Assembly (NCBI GenBank): GCA_003157715.1
Contig: PMKK01000068.1
Coordinates: forward strand, 1 to 5,796
Length of the DNA stretch: 5,796 nt
Source of the DNA: Actinomycetota bacterium
Lineage (GTDB): Bacteria; Actinomycetota; Thermoleophilia; UBA2241
Direction: 5' to 3'
Positions 1 to 5,796 of the stretch are shown here, in pieces. Positions within the stretch are counted from its first letter, which is position 1. The number at the start of each line of letters is the position of its first letter. The translations under genes were made by a program, and so were the position numbers. Below the pieces are notes generated by a model. The model ran no database searches and had not been told where the DNA came from. It saw nothing but the letters and a program-made list of their open reading frames with translations.

Positions 1-1869
1 GGTGCCCAGCACGCGGCCGCGCCGGGAGTTCATGTCGCCGATGATGTCGCCTACGCTTTCTTCGGGCACCGTGACTTCGACGTTCATGATGGGCTCGAGC
101 AGCACCGGCTGCGCCTTTTCGACGGCCGCCTTGAAGCCGATCGAGCCGGCGATCTGGAAGGCCATGTCGGAGGAGTCGACGGGGTGGTACTTGCCGTCGT
201 AGAGCGTGACCTGGACGTCGACCAGCGGGTAGCCGGCCAGAAAGCCTTCGACCATGGCCGCCCGGACGCCTTTTTCGACGGCCGGGATGTAGTTGCGCGG
301 GATGGCGCCGCCGACGATCTTGTCGACGAACTCGAAGCCCTCGCCGCTGTGCAGGGGCGCCACTTCCATCCAGGTGTCGGCAAACTGACCACGACCGCCG
401 GTCTGCTTTTTGTGCTTGCCCTCGGCCTTGGCGCTGCCGCGGATGGTCTCGCGGTACGGGACGCGCGGCGGCTTTAGGTCGACGTCGGCGTTGAAGCGAC
501 GCTTCATGCGCTCGACGGTCACCTCGACGTGCACCTGGCTCATGCCGGAGACGATCATCTCGCCGGTCTGCGCGTCGCGGGCCACGTGCATCATGGGATC
601 TTCTTCGGCGAGTCGCCGCAGGGCGCTGATGACCTTGTCTTCGTCGCCCTTGGCCTTGGCTTTGACGGCGAACGACATGAGCGGCGCGGGGTACTCGATG
701 GCCGGGAAGGCAGCCGCGCCGTCAGTCGACAGCGTGTCGCCGGTGACGACCTCTTTGAGCTTGGCCACCGCCCCGATGTCGCCGGCGCCGAGCTGCTCGA
801 CGGCCTTCGTCTCTTTGCCCTGCTGTTTGAGCAGCGCGCCGAGGCGCTCCTTGTGGGCGTCGCGGGCATCGACCAGGTTGCTGTCGGCGGCGACCGTACC
901 CTGGAAGACACGGAAGATGTTGATGCGGCCGCTGAAGGGGTCGGCGACGGTCTTGAAGACGAAGGCCGCCGCCGGCTTGTCGAGGTCGCAGAAGAACTCG
1001 ACCTCGGTGCCGTCGGGCTTGAAGGCCAGGGCCGGCGGCGCGGCCGCCGGCGAGGGCGCCAGCGTCAGCAGATCGAGCAGCAGGTCGACGCCGAGAAGAT
1101 GCGTGGCCGAGCCGACCGCGACCGGGAAGATCTTGGCGTCGCGCACCGCCTCGGCGAAGCCGCGCTGCAGCTCGTCTTCGCTCAACTCTTCTTCCATGAG
1201 GAACTTCTCGGTGAGCTCGTCGCTGGATTCGGCAACGACCTCGGTGAGCGCGTCGCGCATCTCCTGCGCGCGCTCGGCGAGCGCGGCCGGAACGTCGGCT
1301 TCGACGACCTGCTGGCCGTCGAGCGTGTAGGCCTTCATCTTGAGCACGTCGACAACGCCGCTGAACTCGTGTTCGCTACCGATCGGCAGTTGCACGGCGA
1401 CGACTTCGTGGCCGAAGGCCTCGCGCAGGCCGCCCAGCGTGCGATCGAAGTCGGCGCGCTCGCGGTCGAGCATGTTGCAGAACAGGATGCGGGCGCGGCC
1501 GGCGTCGGCGGCGCGCGTCCAGAGCCGCTCGGTCTGGACCTCGACACCCATCACCGTGTTGACCACGACGAGCGCCGTCTCGACGACGCGCAGGGCACCG
1601 ATGGTGTCGGCCTGGAAGCTCGCGTCGCCGGGCGTGTCGATGAGGTTGTAGGTGAAGCCGTCGCGTTCGACGTGGGCGAGCGACGACGCCAGGCTGAGCT
1701 GCCGGCGCTTTTCGTCGTCGTCCCAGTCGCCGATCGTCGTGCCGTCTTCGATCTTGCCCTGGCGGTTGATCACTCCGGCACGAAACACGAGCGCCTCGAG
1801 GAGGGACGTCTTGCCGGTGCCGCGGTGGCCGACGAGGGCGACGTTCCTGATCTTGCCCGGTTCGTTCAT
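1..1869 (-). CDS. fusA: Elongation factor G-family GTPase (EF-G2-like), 3' end cut off by window
   Basis: EF-G-type GTPase acting on the ribosome; canonical EF-G drives translocation and, with RRF, recycling. The 623 residues seen lack only about 70 C-terminal residues of a usual ~690. P-loop GHRGTGKT lies at 14-21, DTPG at 78-81 and the G4 position at 132-135. Domain II starts near 298, domain III runs about 391-470 (GMSQVHVEV at 442-450, like GMGELHLEI), domain IV carries QTGGRGQF at 489-496, and domain V starts near 590 and runs off the window. The ATG at 1869 is supported by GAGGAG (1876-1881) six bases upstream. Active-site residues are atypical: G2 is RQLSL instead of RGITI, G3 is DTPGD instead of DTPGH, and G4 is NMLD instead of NKxD. 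This resembles EF-G paralogues (FusA2/EF-G2) more than housekeeping EF-G, and no str-operon neighbours (rpsL, rpsG, tuf) are visible. Family is certain; whether it is the main translocase or a paralogue is unresolved. Confidence 0.93.
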   Translation of the reverse strand, partial: MNEPGKIRNVALVGHRGTGKTSLLEALVFRAGVINRQGKIEDGTTIGDWDDDEKRRQLSLASSLAHVERDGFTYNLIDTPGDASFQADTIGALRVVETALVVVNTVMGVEVQTERLWTRAADAGRARILFCNMLDRERADFDRTLGGLREAFGHEVVAVQLPIGSEHEFSGVVDVLKMKAYTLDGQQVVEADVPAALAERAQEMRDALTEVVAESSDELTEKFLMEEELSEDELQRGFAEAVRDAKIFPVAVGSATHLLGVDLLLDLLTLAPSPAAAPPALAFKPDGTEVEFFCDLDKPAAAFVFKTVADPFSGRINIFRVFQGTVAADSNLVDARDAHKERLGALLKQQGKETKAVEQLGAGDIGAVAKLKEVVTGDTLSTDGAAAFPAIEYPAPLMSFAVKAKAKGDEDKVISALRRLAEEDPMMHVARDAQTGEMIVSGMSQVHVEVTVERMKRRFNADVDLKPPRVPYRETIRGSAKAEGKHKKQTGGRGQFADTWMEVAPLHSGEGFEFVDKIVGGAIPRNYIPAVEKGVRAAMVEGFLAGYPLVDVQVTLYDGKYHPVDSSDMAFQIAGSIGFKAAVEKAQPVLLEPIMNVEVTVPEESVGDIIGDMNSRRGRVLGT

Positions 1870-2156
1870 GCTGGTCTCCTCGAGTCGTGGAAGCGTTCAG
1901 ACCGGGCCACACAGCACAAACGCGCCCGACGGTGGACCGTCGCGCGCGCCGAGGTGCGGGCCATATGGCAGCCGACCGAGCCCCTGTGGGAGGCATACCT
2001 CCGTGTCGATCCGCCGTGCGTCATCGATGCGTGCATCCTTGCTGACGTGACGGCACACCGCCCGAGAGACCGCCCGCCGACCCGCCGCCGGCGCCGTCGT
2101 GACGCCGCGGCCGGCCGGGATGCCGGCTCGAGAGATGTGCCCGCAATCGTGGGAGT
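1870..2156 (-). other. 287-bp intergenic region, hairpin-rich, candidate leader of the EF-G-like gene
   Basis: No convincing gene lies between the dinB stop codon and the EF-G start. In transcription order the minus strand holds several inverted repeats. The first (2013-2054) is a two-part stem, GCCGT/ACGGC then CGTCA/TGACG, enclosing an inner GATGC/GCATC hairpin. Next come GGAGG-TATG-CCTCC (1989-2002), the palindrome GCCATATGGC (1960-1969) and CGACGG-TCCA-CCGTCG (1927-1942). The last ends 57 bases before the ATG. None is followed by a run of U, so they do not look like ordinary intrinsic terminators. I recognise no known riboswitch class. High GC makes short inverted repeats common, so the function as a structured 5' leader is inference. 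Confidence 0.4.
1876..1881 (-). promoter_or_regulatory. Shine-Dalgarno of the EF-G-like gene
   Basis: GAGGAG on the minus strand, separated from the ATG by the six bases ACCAGC. It is a strong site and fixes the EF-G start at 1869. Confidence 0.8.
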
Positions 2157-2162
2157 CTAGCA
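2154..2162 (-). promoter_or_regulatory. Possible extended -10 promoter for the EF-G-like gene
   Basis: The minus strand reads TGCTAGACT, fitting an extended -10 (TGn plus TAnnnT). It overlaps the last sense codon and TAG stop of dinB. No good -35 is visible 17-18 bases upstream. If used, the EF-G leader would be about 280 bases long and include all the hairpins of the gap. The match is short and weak. Confidence 0.22.
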
Positions 2163-3335
2163 CAAGCTCGGGCCGTTGGCGCAGGTGGCTGCCGGGCGGA
2201 TACTGTGCCGCCCGTAGCGAGCGCGCACGCTGTCGACGGCTTCGTCTAAAGCGAGGTCTTTCCAGCCGTCGTCGAAGGTGAGCTGGTAGGCGCCGCTTTG
2301 CAGACCGCTCACGGTGATACCCAGCAGGCGGACGCGCCGCGGGCCGAGCTCGACGGCTTCGAGCAGACCGGCCGCGGCGGTGTAGACGACCCGCGTGCTC
2401 GTGGTGGCGTGCAGCAGCGTGGTGCGGCGCTCGAGCGTGTGAAAGGTGTTGTCGCGGACCTTGAGCGCCACGGTGCGCGCCGCGTAGCGGCCGCCGCGCA
2501 GCCGCGCCATGAGCTCGTCGGCCAGCGTGAGCAGCGTGGCGCGCAAGGCTTGCGGTTCGGCCGTGTCGGTGGCGAAAGTGGTTTCGTGGCTCATGGATGA
2601 AGGCGCCGCGGCGACGGACCGCACGGGCGCCAGGCTGCGACCGAAGGCGAGCTGTTTGAGCGCCTGCGCGGAGCGGCCGAAGGCCGCCGCGAGAAATGCC
2701 AGGGGAACGTCTTGCAGCATGCCGACGGTGGTGAGGCCGAGGGTGTGCAGACGATCCTGGGTGACCGGCCCGACGCCGTGCAGCTCGCCGACGGGCAGCG
2801 CCCGCAGCCGGCCGTGCACGTCGGCTTCGTCGAGCACGCCGATGCCGGCCGGCTTGTGCAGGTCGGCGGCCAGTTTGGCGAGCAGCTTGTTGGGGGCGAC
2901 GCCCAGCGTGCAGGTGAGGCCCTGCTCGTCGTAGACCAGCTCCTGGATACGGCCGGCGATCGCCCGCGGCGGCCCGAAGAGCCGGCGACTGCCGGCGACA
3001 TCGAGGACGGCTTCGTCGATAGACACGGGTTCGACGAGATCGGTGAACCGCCCGAACAGCTCGAGCAGTTCGTGGTAGACGGCGGTGTAGGCGCTCATGT
3101 CGACCGGCAAGAGGACCGCCTGCGGACACAACCGCCGCGCCTGAGCCACGGGCATAGCCGTGCGCACGCCGCAAGCCCGCGCTTCGTAGGACGCCGTGGA
3201 TACCACGCTGCGGCGCTCGGCCCGCCCGCCGACGATCACCGGCCGGCCGCGTAGCTCAGGGCGACGCGCCTGTTCGACCGACGCGAAGAAGGCGTCCATG
3301 TCGATGTGGATGATGGACGGTGGCGAGGCGAACAT
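2157..3335 (-). CDS. dinB: DNA polymerase IV (Y-family translesion polymerase)
   Basis: Error-prone Y-family polymerase that extends past damaged template bases during replication stress; 392 residues, normal for DinB. The palm begins HIDMDAFF (10-17), with metal ligand D12 and steric-gate F17 that excludes ribonucleotides. SIDEA at 105-109 gives the other catalytic acids, D107 and E108. YEAR (50-53) is the fingers motif that contacts the incoming nucleotide. GVAPNKLLAKLAADLHKPAG (145-164) and the helix-hairpin-helix region around 181-205 form the thumb, and the little finger follows to about 345. QLTFDD (351-356) sits where relatives carry a QLxLF-type clamp-binding motif, but it looks one residue short. 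An in-frame ATG at 3458 exists, but the ATG at 3335 places the first strand exactly as in the family, and the upstream extension is translated repeat sequence. There is no Shine-Dalgarno; a -10 and an SOS box adjoin the start. It is transcribed separately from rsfS and probably induced by DNA damage. Confidence 0.95.
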   Translation of the reverse strand: MFASPPSIIHIDMDAFFASVEQARRPELRGRPVIVGGRAERRSVVSTASYEARACGVRTAMPVAQARRLCPQAVLLPVDMSAYTAVYHELLELFGRFTDLVEPVSIDEAVLDVAGSRRLFGPPRAIAGRIQELVYDEQGLTCTLGVAPNKLLAKLAADLHKPAGIGVLDEADVHGRLRALPVGELHGVGPVTQDRLHTLGLTTVGMLQDVPLAFLAAAFGRSAQALKQLAFGRSLAPVRSVAAAPSSMSHETTFATDTAEPQALRATLLTLADELMARLRGGRYAARTVALKVRDNTFHTLERRTTLLHATTSTRVVYTAAAGLLEAVELGPRRVRLLGITVSGLQSGAYQLTFDDGWKDLALDEAVDSVRARYGRHSIRPAATCANGPSLC

Positions 3336-3343
3336 ATGTTCGC
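3328..3343 (-). promoter_or_regulatory. LexA operator (SOS box) spanning the dinB start codon
   Basis: GCGAACATATGTTCGC is a perfect 16-bp palindrome. Its 14-bp core CGAACATATGTTCG fits every position of the Gram-positive SOS consensus CGAACRNRYGTTYG used by LexA in Bacillus and actinobacteria. The dinB ATG (3333-3335) lies inside it. Bound LexA would cover the transcription start and the first codons, blocking initiation. The consensus match is direct; binding is inferred. Confidence 0.85.
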
Positions 3344-3349
3344 AGTATA
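3344..3349 (-). promoter_or_regulatory. dinB promoter -10 hexamer (probable leaderless start)
   Basis: TATACT differs from TATAAT at one position and ends eight bases before the dinB ATG, so transcription would begin at or within about three bases of the start codon. A -35 at 17-base spacing would be TGGAGC (3367-3372), only three matches to TTGACA. The absence of a ribosome-binding site before the ATG agrees with a leaderless or near-leaderless mRNA. Confidence 0.65.
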
Positions 3350-3400
3350 CCCGCCGGAAGGCCGGAGCTCCAGCGAAGATCCGTCGCCAGGGGGTGACGA

Positions 3401-3472
3401 TCGGGCCTGCCCGCTCACCCGATGGGCCGTCCCGACTCGGGCCTGCCCGCTCACCCAAAGGGCCGCCCCGAC
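3401..3472. repeat. Two adjacent 36-bp direct repeats after rsfS
   Basis: Copies at 3401-3436 and 3437-3472 match at 33 of 36 positions. They differ at 3421/3457 and 3423/3459 (GAT versus AAA) and at 3430/3466. The second copy abuts the rsfS stop codon exactly. Each contains the hairpin CGGGC-CT-GCCCG (3402-3413 and 3438-3449) and, on the minus strand, has TCGGG near its start and CCCGA at its end, so each RNA copy could fold. They fill the gap between the rsfS operon and the dinB promoter. They could act as a U-tract-less terminator or be copies of a dispersed intergenic repeat; nothing in the window decides between these. Confidence 0.85.
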
Positions 3473-3820
3473 TCAGCCGGTCCGCGACACTTCCGCGTCG
3501 TCACCGTCGAGCTCGATCGTCAACCGGGGAACGTCGCCCCACAGGGCTTCGAGACGGTAGAAGTCGCGCGCGCCAGGCGTGAAGACGTGCACCACGATGT
3601 CGAGGTAGTCGAGAAGGATCCACTCGGCCTCGCGCTCGCCTTCGGCGCGAGTGGGGCGCGCGCCGATGGCGCGCAGAGCCTGGCTCACGGCATCGGCAAT
3701 CGCCTTGGCCTGGCGGGTGCTGGCACCGCTGACGACGACGAAGTAGTCGGTGTAGCCGACCGCTTCGGCCATGTCGAGAACGACAGGATCGTGGGCCTTC
3801 TTGGCGGCAGCGGCGCGCAC
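3473..3820 (-). CDS. rsfS: Ribosome silencing factor RsfS
   Basis: RsfS (DUF143/Iojap family) binds ribosomal protein uL14 on the free 50S subunit and blocks 30S joining, saving energy under starvation. The 115 residues from the GTG at 3820 include DYFVVVSGASTRQAKAIADAV-type and GEREAEWILLDYLDIVVHVF-type blocks and the RDFYRLEALW tail, all diagnostic. This GTG start leaves out family sequence: the upstream in-frame codons read SERALALVREAV, which matches the usual first helix. No ATG, GTG or TTG lies upstream to supply it. The real start is probably ATC at 3862 (129 residues) or GTA at 3871 (132 residues), the latter six bases after AAAGGA and overlapping the preceding gene's TAG. It is the last gene of the nadD–yqeK–LytR_C–rsfS run and is probably translationally coupled. 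Identity is firm; the start is not. Confidence 0.92.
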   Translation of the reverse strand: MRAAAAKKAHDPVVLDMAEAVGYTDYFVVVSGASTRQAKAIADAVSQALRAIGARPTRAEGEREAEWILLDYLDIVVHVFTPGARDFYRLEALWGDVPRLTIELDGDDAEVSRTG

Positions 3821-3867
3821 GGCTTCTCGTACAAGGGCCAGCGCCCGCTCGCTCTGCTCGATCGCTG

Positions 3868-5022
3868 CTACTGCAGATCCTTTGCCTTGAGGTCCTTGCC
3901 CACGATGACCACTACGCCATTGTCGGACAGACCGCTGCCCGTCAGGACAACGCCGTGGCCGAGTATACCACGCACCTGATTGGCCACTCCGAAGGCCTTC
4001 GCCCCGGCGAGGATCTGGGTGACTTCGTAGTTGAAGGAGGAGGCGTTGCTCACCGCCGGCAGGTTCACGTCGAGGCCGCTCAGGCGATCGACCACGAGCT
4101 TGCCGATGCCCAGCGCGCCCGAACCATTCTCGACGGCGACCGTGAACGGGGCCACGAAGCCGCGGGCCTCGCGGGTGATCTGGGCCATGATCGCCGTGGG
4201 GTCTGGCCGCCAGGCGAACTGGCCTTCGGCGGTCTCGCCGTTCGAGGGCAGGCGCGTCACGGTCATGCGGCCCGTGGTCATCTCGGCGAGCAGCTCGCGG
4301 GCGTCGCCCGAGACCAGACCCTTTTGCCGGTCGGCGATCGCCTTGAAGGTCGCGGCCTGCCGTCCCTCCGACACGAGCGCCGCTCCGGCGAAGACCGCCG
4401 ACAGAAACGCATCCTGGGCGCTCGCCTGATCGGTCGTGCCCTTGCCGGTCGCGCTCAGCACGAGCGGCAGCTGACTCGCCGGCAGAGAGAATCGTCCGCT
4501 GTAGAGATGGATGGCGCCGCCCGCCTGCAGGCTGAAAGGCGCAGCCGCGGTGACGCGCAGGTCGCCGCCTCCCGAGAGTCTCTCGAGATCCGCGTAGGAC
4601 AGCGCGAGGCTGTAGCTGATCGGCGCGTGCACGAGTCGCTGAAGGTAGGACTTGAGCTGACCCTCGGCCAGGACGTCGCCCGCCATCACGTACTCGCCAC
4701 CCGGCTCGGTCAGCAACAGATCCGAGGGGATCGTGTAGAGAGCCGAGGTGTTCAGATCGGCGTCATGGGCGAGCAGCACCGCCGTGGGCTTGGTCTGCCG
4801 CCCCTCCCCCGCGCCGATCGTGACGAGCGCGAGGTAGTCTCCGGCATCAGGCGCGACGTGATGATGGCGCAGTCCCTGAGCCACGTGCACCGCGCCCAGC
4901 ACCGCGCCGAAGCTCACTATCGCGGCCAGCGCGTACAGCGCCAGGTTCTGGTAGGAGCCCCAGCGGCGGTTGCGTCGCGCCGCCAGACGCTGGGCGCGAT
5001 AGCCTTCAGACCTGCGTGCCAC
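3868..5022 (-). CDS. Membrane-anchored LytR_C-domain protein with degenerate LCP-like domain
   Basis: 384-residue envelope protein. A basic N-terminus (RRSEGYRAQRLAARRNRR) precedes one membrane helix at about 26-47, so the rest is probably extracytoplasmic. Residues 62-215 follow the LCP pattern (VTIGAGEGR, then SALYTIPSD at 93-101, then ISYSLALSYADLERL at 135-149), but the arginines that bind the phosphate of the lipid-linked substrate are absent. The RxDT site reads TKPT (77-80), IPRD reads IPSD (98-101), and the RxxRQ region reads QASAQDAFL (199-207). Residues 293-376 form a LytR_C domain (FTVAVENGSGALGIGKLVVDRL onward, ending VVVIVGKDL). Canonical LCP enzymes attach teichoic acids or arabinogalactan to peptidoglycan; this copy is probably not an active transferase. 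The GTG start at 5022 has GAGGAG four bases upstream and overlaps yqeK by 17 bases. The LCP call is pattern-based; the LytR_C call is solid. Confidence 0.88.
   Translation of the reverse strand: MARRSEGYRAQRLAARRNRRWGSYQNLALYALAAIVSFGAVLGAVHVAQGLRHHHVAPDAGDYLALVTIGAGEGRQTKPTAVLLAHDADLNTSALYTIPSDLLLTEPGGEYVMAGDVLAEGQLKSYLQRLVHAPISYSLALSYADLERLSGGGDLRVTAAAPFSLQAGGAIHLYSGRFSLPASQLPLVLSATGKGTTDQASAQDAFLSAVFAGAALVSEGRQAATFKAIADRQKGLVSGDARELLAEMTTGRMTVTRLPSNGETAEGQFAWRPDPTAIMAQITREARGFVAPFTVAVENGSGALGIGKLVVDRLSGLDVNLPAVSNASSFNYEVTQILAGAKAFGVANQVRGILGHGVVLTGSGLSDNGVVVIVGKDLKAKDLQ
3878..3883 (-). promoter_or_regulatory. Putative Shine-Dalgarno pointing to a non-canonical rsfS start
   Basis: AAAGGA lies inside the end of the LytR_C gene, six bases before GTA (3869-3871) and 15 bases before ATC (3860-3862). 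Its spacing favours initiation at GTA, while family alignment favours ATC. It is too far upstream to serve the GTG at 3820. Confidence 0.35.
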
Positions 5023-5575
5023 GCTTCTCCTCGAGTAGGGCCATCATGGTCGGGTGCGGTTCGCGGCCGCGGCTGCGCAGCCTCTCCACGTCGCGGCGCG
5101 CGAGCGTGACCGTGGCGGCGTCGAGCGACTCGAACGCCTGGCGGCGCGCCGCCTCGACGCCCTGCCAGGTGCGGCCCGGCTCGATGGCGTCGGCCACGAA
5201 GAGGCACTCGTCGAGCACGCTCATGCCGGGTCCGCCCAGCGTGTGGCGGCGGATCGCCTGGGCGATCCGCGCAGAAAACCCCGCGGCGGCGGCTTCGGCG
5301 CCCGCCACGCGCGCGTGCAGGAGCTGCACGGCGTACTCCTTCTCGATCGGGTCCACCTTCAGATCGTGCTTTCGCGCCAGCTCCAGCAGTTCCTGCCGCG
5401 AGCGCTCACGGCACAGGTCGTGGAGTAAGCCGGCCGCCGCGGCGTCGTCGGGCGTCGCGCCCCAGCGACGGGCGAGTGACTCGGCTTGCGCCGCGACGCC
5501 CCGGCAGTGCGCCTCGAGCGCCGGCGAAAGACCACGTTCCACCAGCATCTGTTCGGCACGTTCGCGCTCGGTCAT
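5006..5575 (-). CDS. yqeK: HD-domain Ap4A hydrolase YqeK
   Basis: Cytoplasmic metal-dependent HD-superfamily hydrolase. Characterised YqeK enzymes split diadenosine tetraphosphate symmetrically into two ADP, clearing a stress-linked dinucleotide. The 189 residues are normal length. The expected metal ligands are present in order: H23 (EAHCRG), H52-D53 (LLHDLC), H87 (LLHARV), H111 (IRRHTLGG) and D129 in the family signature VADAIEPGR (127-135). The ATG at 5575 is seven bases after the nadD stop. No Shine-Dalgarno precedes it; the bases just upstream read CTCCTC, the opposite sense. Translation probably depends on ribosomes finishing nadD. The 3' end overlaps the LytR_C gene by 17 bases. The nadD–yqeK pairing is widespread in Gram-positive bacteria. 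Confidence 0.93.
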   Translation of the reverse strand: MTERERAEQMLVERGLSPALEAHCRGVAAQAESLARRWGATPDDAAAAGLLHDLCRERSRQELLELARKHDLKVDPIEKEYAVQLLHARVAGAEAAAAGFSARIAQAIRRHTLGGPGMSVLDECLFVADAIEPGRTWQGVEAARRQAFESLDAATVTLARRDVERLRSRGREPHPTMMALLEEKRGTQV

Positions 5576-5582
5576 GAGGAGA

Positions 5583-5796
5583 TCACGAGGGCAGATACAG
5601 GCGCCGCTCGGCGACGAAGCGCTCGACGGCCGGCGGTACCAGATAGCGAATCGGCCGCCCCGCGCGCACGCGCTCGCGGATCATGGTCGACGACACGTCG
5701 ACCATCGCGCTCGGCAGAACGACGACCTTGCCCGCTCCCCACCTCGCGGCCGCGCGCGCGATCGCCTGGCCGTCGTCGCCGGAGCGCGGCGCCACG
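5583..5796 (-). CDS. nadD: Nicotinate-nucleotide adenylyltransferase, C-terminal part only
   Basis: NadD joins nicotinate mononucleotide to ATP to give deamido-NAD, the penultimate step of NAD synthesis. Only the last 71 residues are inside the window; the reading frame is open to the edge, so the start lies beyond 5796. The C-terminal signature [15 protein letters not shown] (ISSTxIR in the family), followed by [19 protein letters not shown], matches the substrate-binding end of NadD. The TGA at 5583-5585 is seven bases before yqeK, consistent with co-transcription. The operon promoter must lie outside the window. Confidence 0.93.
   Translation of the reverse strand, partial: VAPRSGDDGQAIARAAARWGAGKVVVLPSAMVDVSSTMIRERVRAGRPIRYLVPPAVERFVAERRLYLPS

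Noticed and set aside
1376..1996. Minus-strand ORF with GGAGG just before its ATG at 1996
   Set aside because: Spacing of one base is too short, the GGAGG is explained by a hairpin, and the ORF runs out of frame into the EF-G gene with an Arg-rich translation.
2110..2127. GCCGGC/GCCGGC hairpin downstream of dinB as a terminator
   Set aside because: Six-base self-complementary arms are common at this GC content and no U-tract follows.
529..2160. 543-codon open frame on the plus strand opposite the EF-G-like gene
   Set aside because: It is in codon register with the EF-G gene on the opposite strand, has no family resemblance, and is the usual by-product of high-GC codon bias.
1897..3174. 425-codon minus-strand open frame running through dinB and the gap
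   Set aside because: Arg/Ala-rich alternative frame of dinB; the dinB frame carries all the catalytic motifs.
3336..3458. dinB extended to the ATG at 3458
   Set aside because: The 41 extra residues translate repeat, promoter and SOS-box sequence and lie outside the DinB family alignment.
3401..3472. CRISPR array suggested by two 36-bp repeats
   Set aside because: The copies are directly adjacent with no spacer, only two exist, and no cas gene is present.
3955..5109. 384-codon plus-strand open frame opposite the LytR_C gene
   Set aside because: Low-complexity Arg/Gly/His-rich translation with no recognisable domain; an antisense shadow of a well-supported gene.

Overview
The window is a high-GC (about two-thirds G+C) bacterial chromosome segment, and all six genes lie on the minus strand. 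The order nadD–yqeK–LytR_C/LCP-like–rsfS, the Gram-positive-type LexA box in front of dinB and the EF-G variant point to Actinomycetota. A deep-branching class such as Thermoleophilia is my best guess, but this is inference from gene order and protein style, not a database match.

Read in the direction of transcription (high to low coordinates), the window opens inside nadD (5583-5796, only its C-terminal 71 residues). Three genes follow so tightly that they look like one operon: yqeK (5006-5575, HD-domain Ap4A hydrolase), a membrane-anchored LytR_C protein with an eroded LCP domain (3868-5022), and rsfS (3473-3820 from the first ordinary start codon, probably reaching 3862 or 3871). These connect NAD synthesis, removal of alarmone-like dinucleotides, the cell envelope and ribosome silencing. 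The operon ends in two adjacent 36-bp direct repeats that begin right after the rsfS stop codon.

Next is dinB (2157-3335, DNA polymerase IV), with its own promoter. A perfect 16-bp palindrome matching the Gram-positive SOS box covers its start codon, with a -10 hexamer one base upstream and no Shine-Dalgarno. The gene therefore looks LexA-controlled and leaderless, or nearly so. A 287-bp non-coding gap follows (1870-2156). It is rich in inverted repeats and may hold the promoter and a structured leader for the last gene, an EF-G-family translational GTPase (1-1869, truncated by the window edge) with unusual residues in G2, G3 and G4, including loss of the catalytic switch-II histidine.

No tRNA, rRNA, mobile element or CRISPR array was seen. 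The genes are mostly of recognisable families. The points worth following up are the SOS/leaderless dinB start, the missing canonical rsfS start codon, the EF-G active-site changes, the degenerate LCP domain, the tandem repeats and the hairpin-rich gap.
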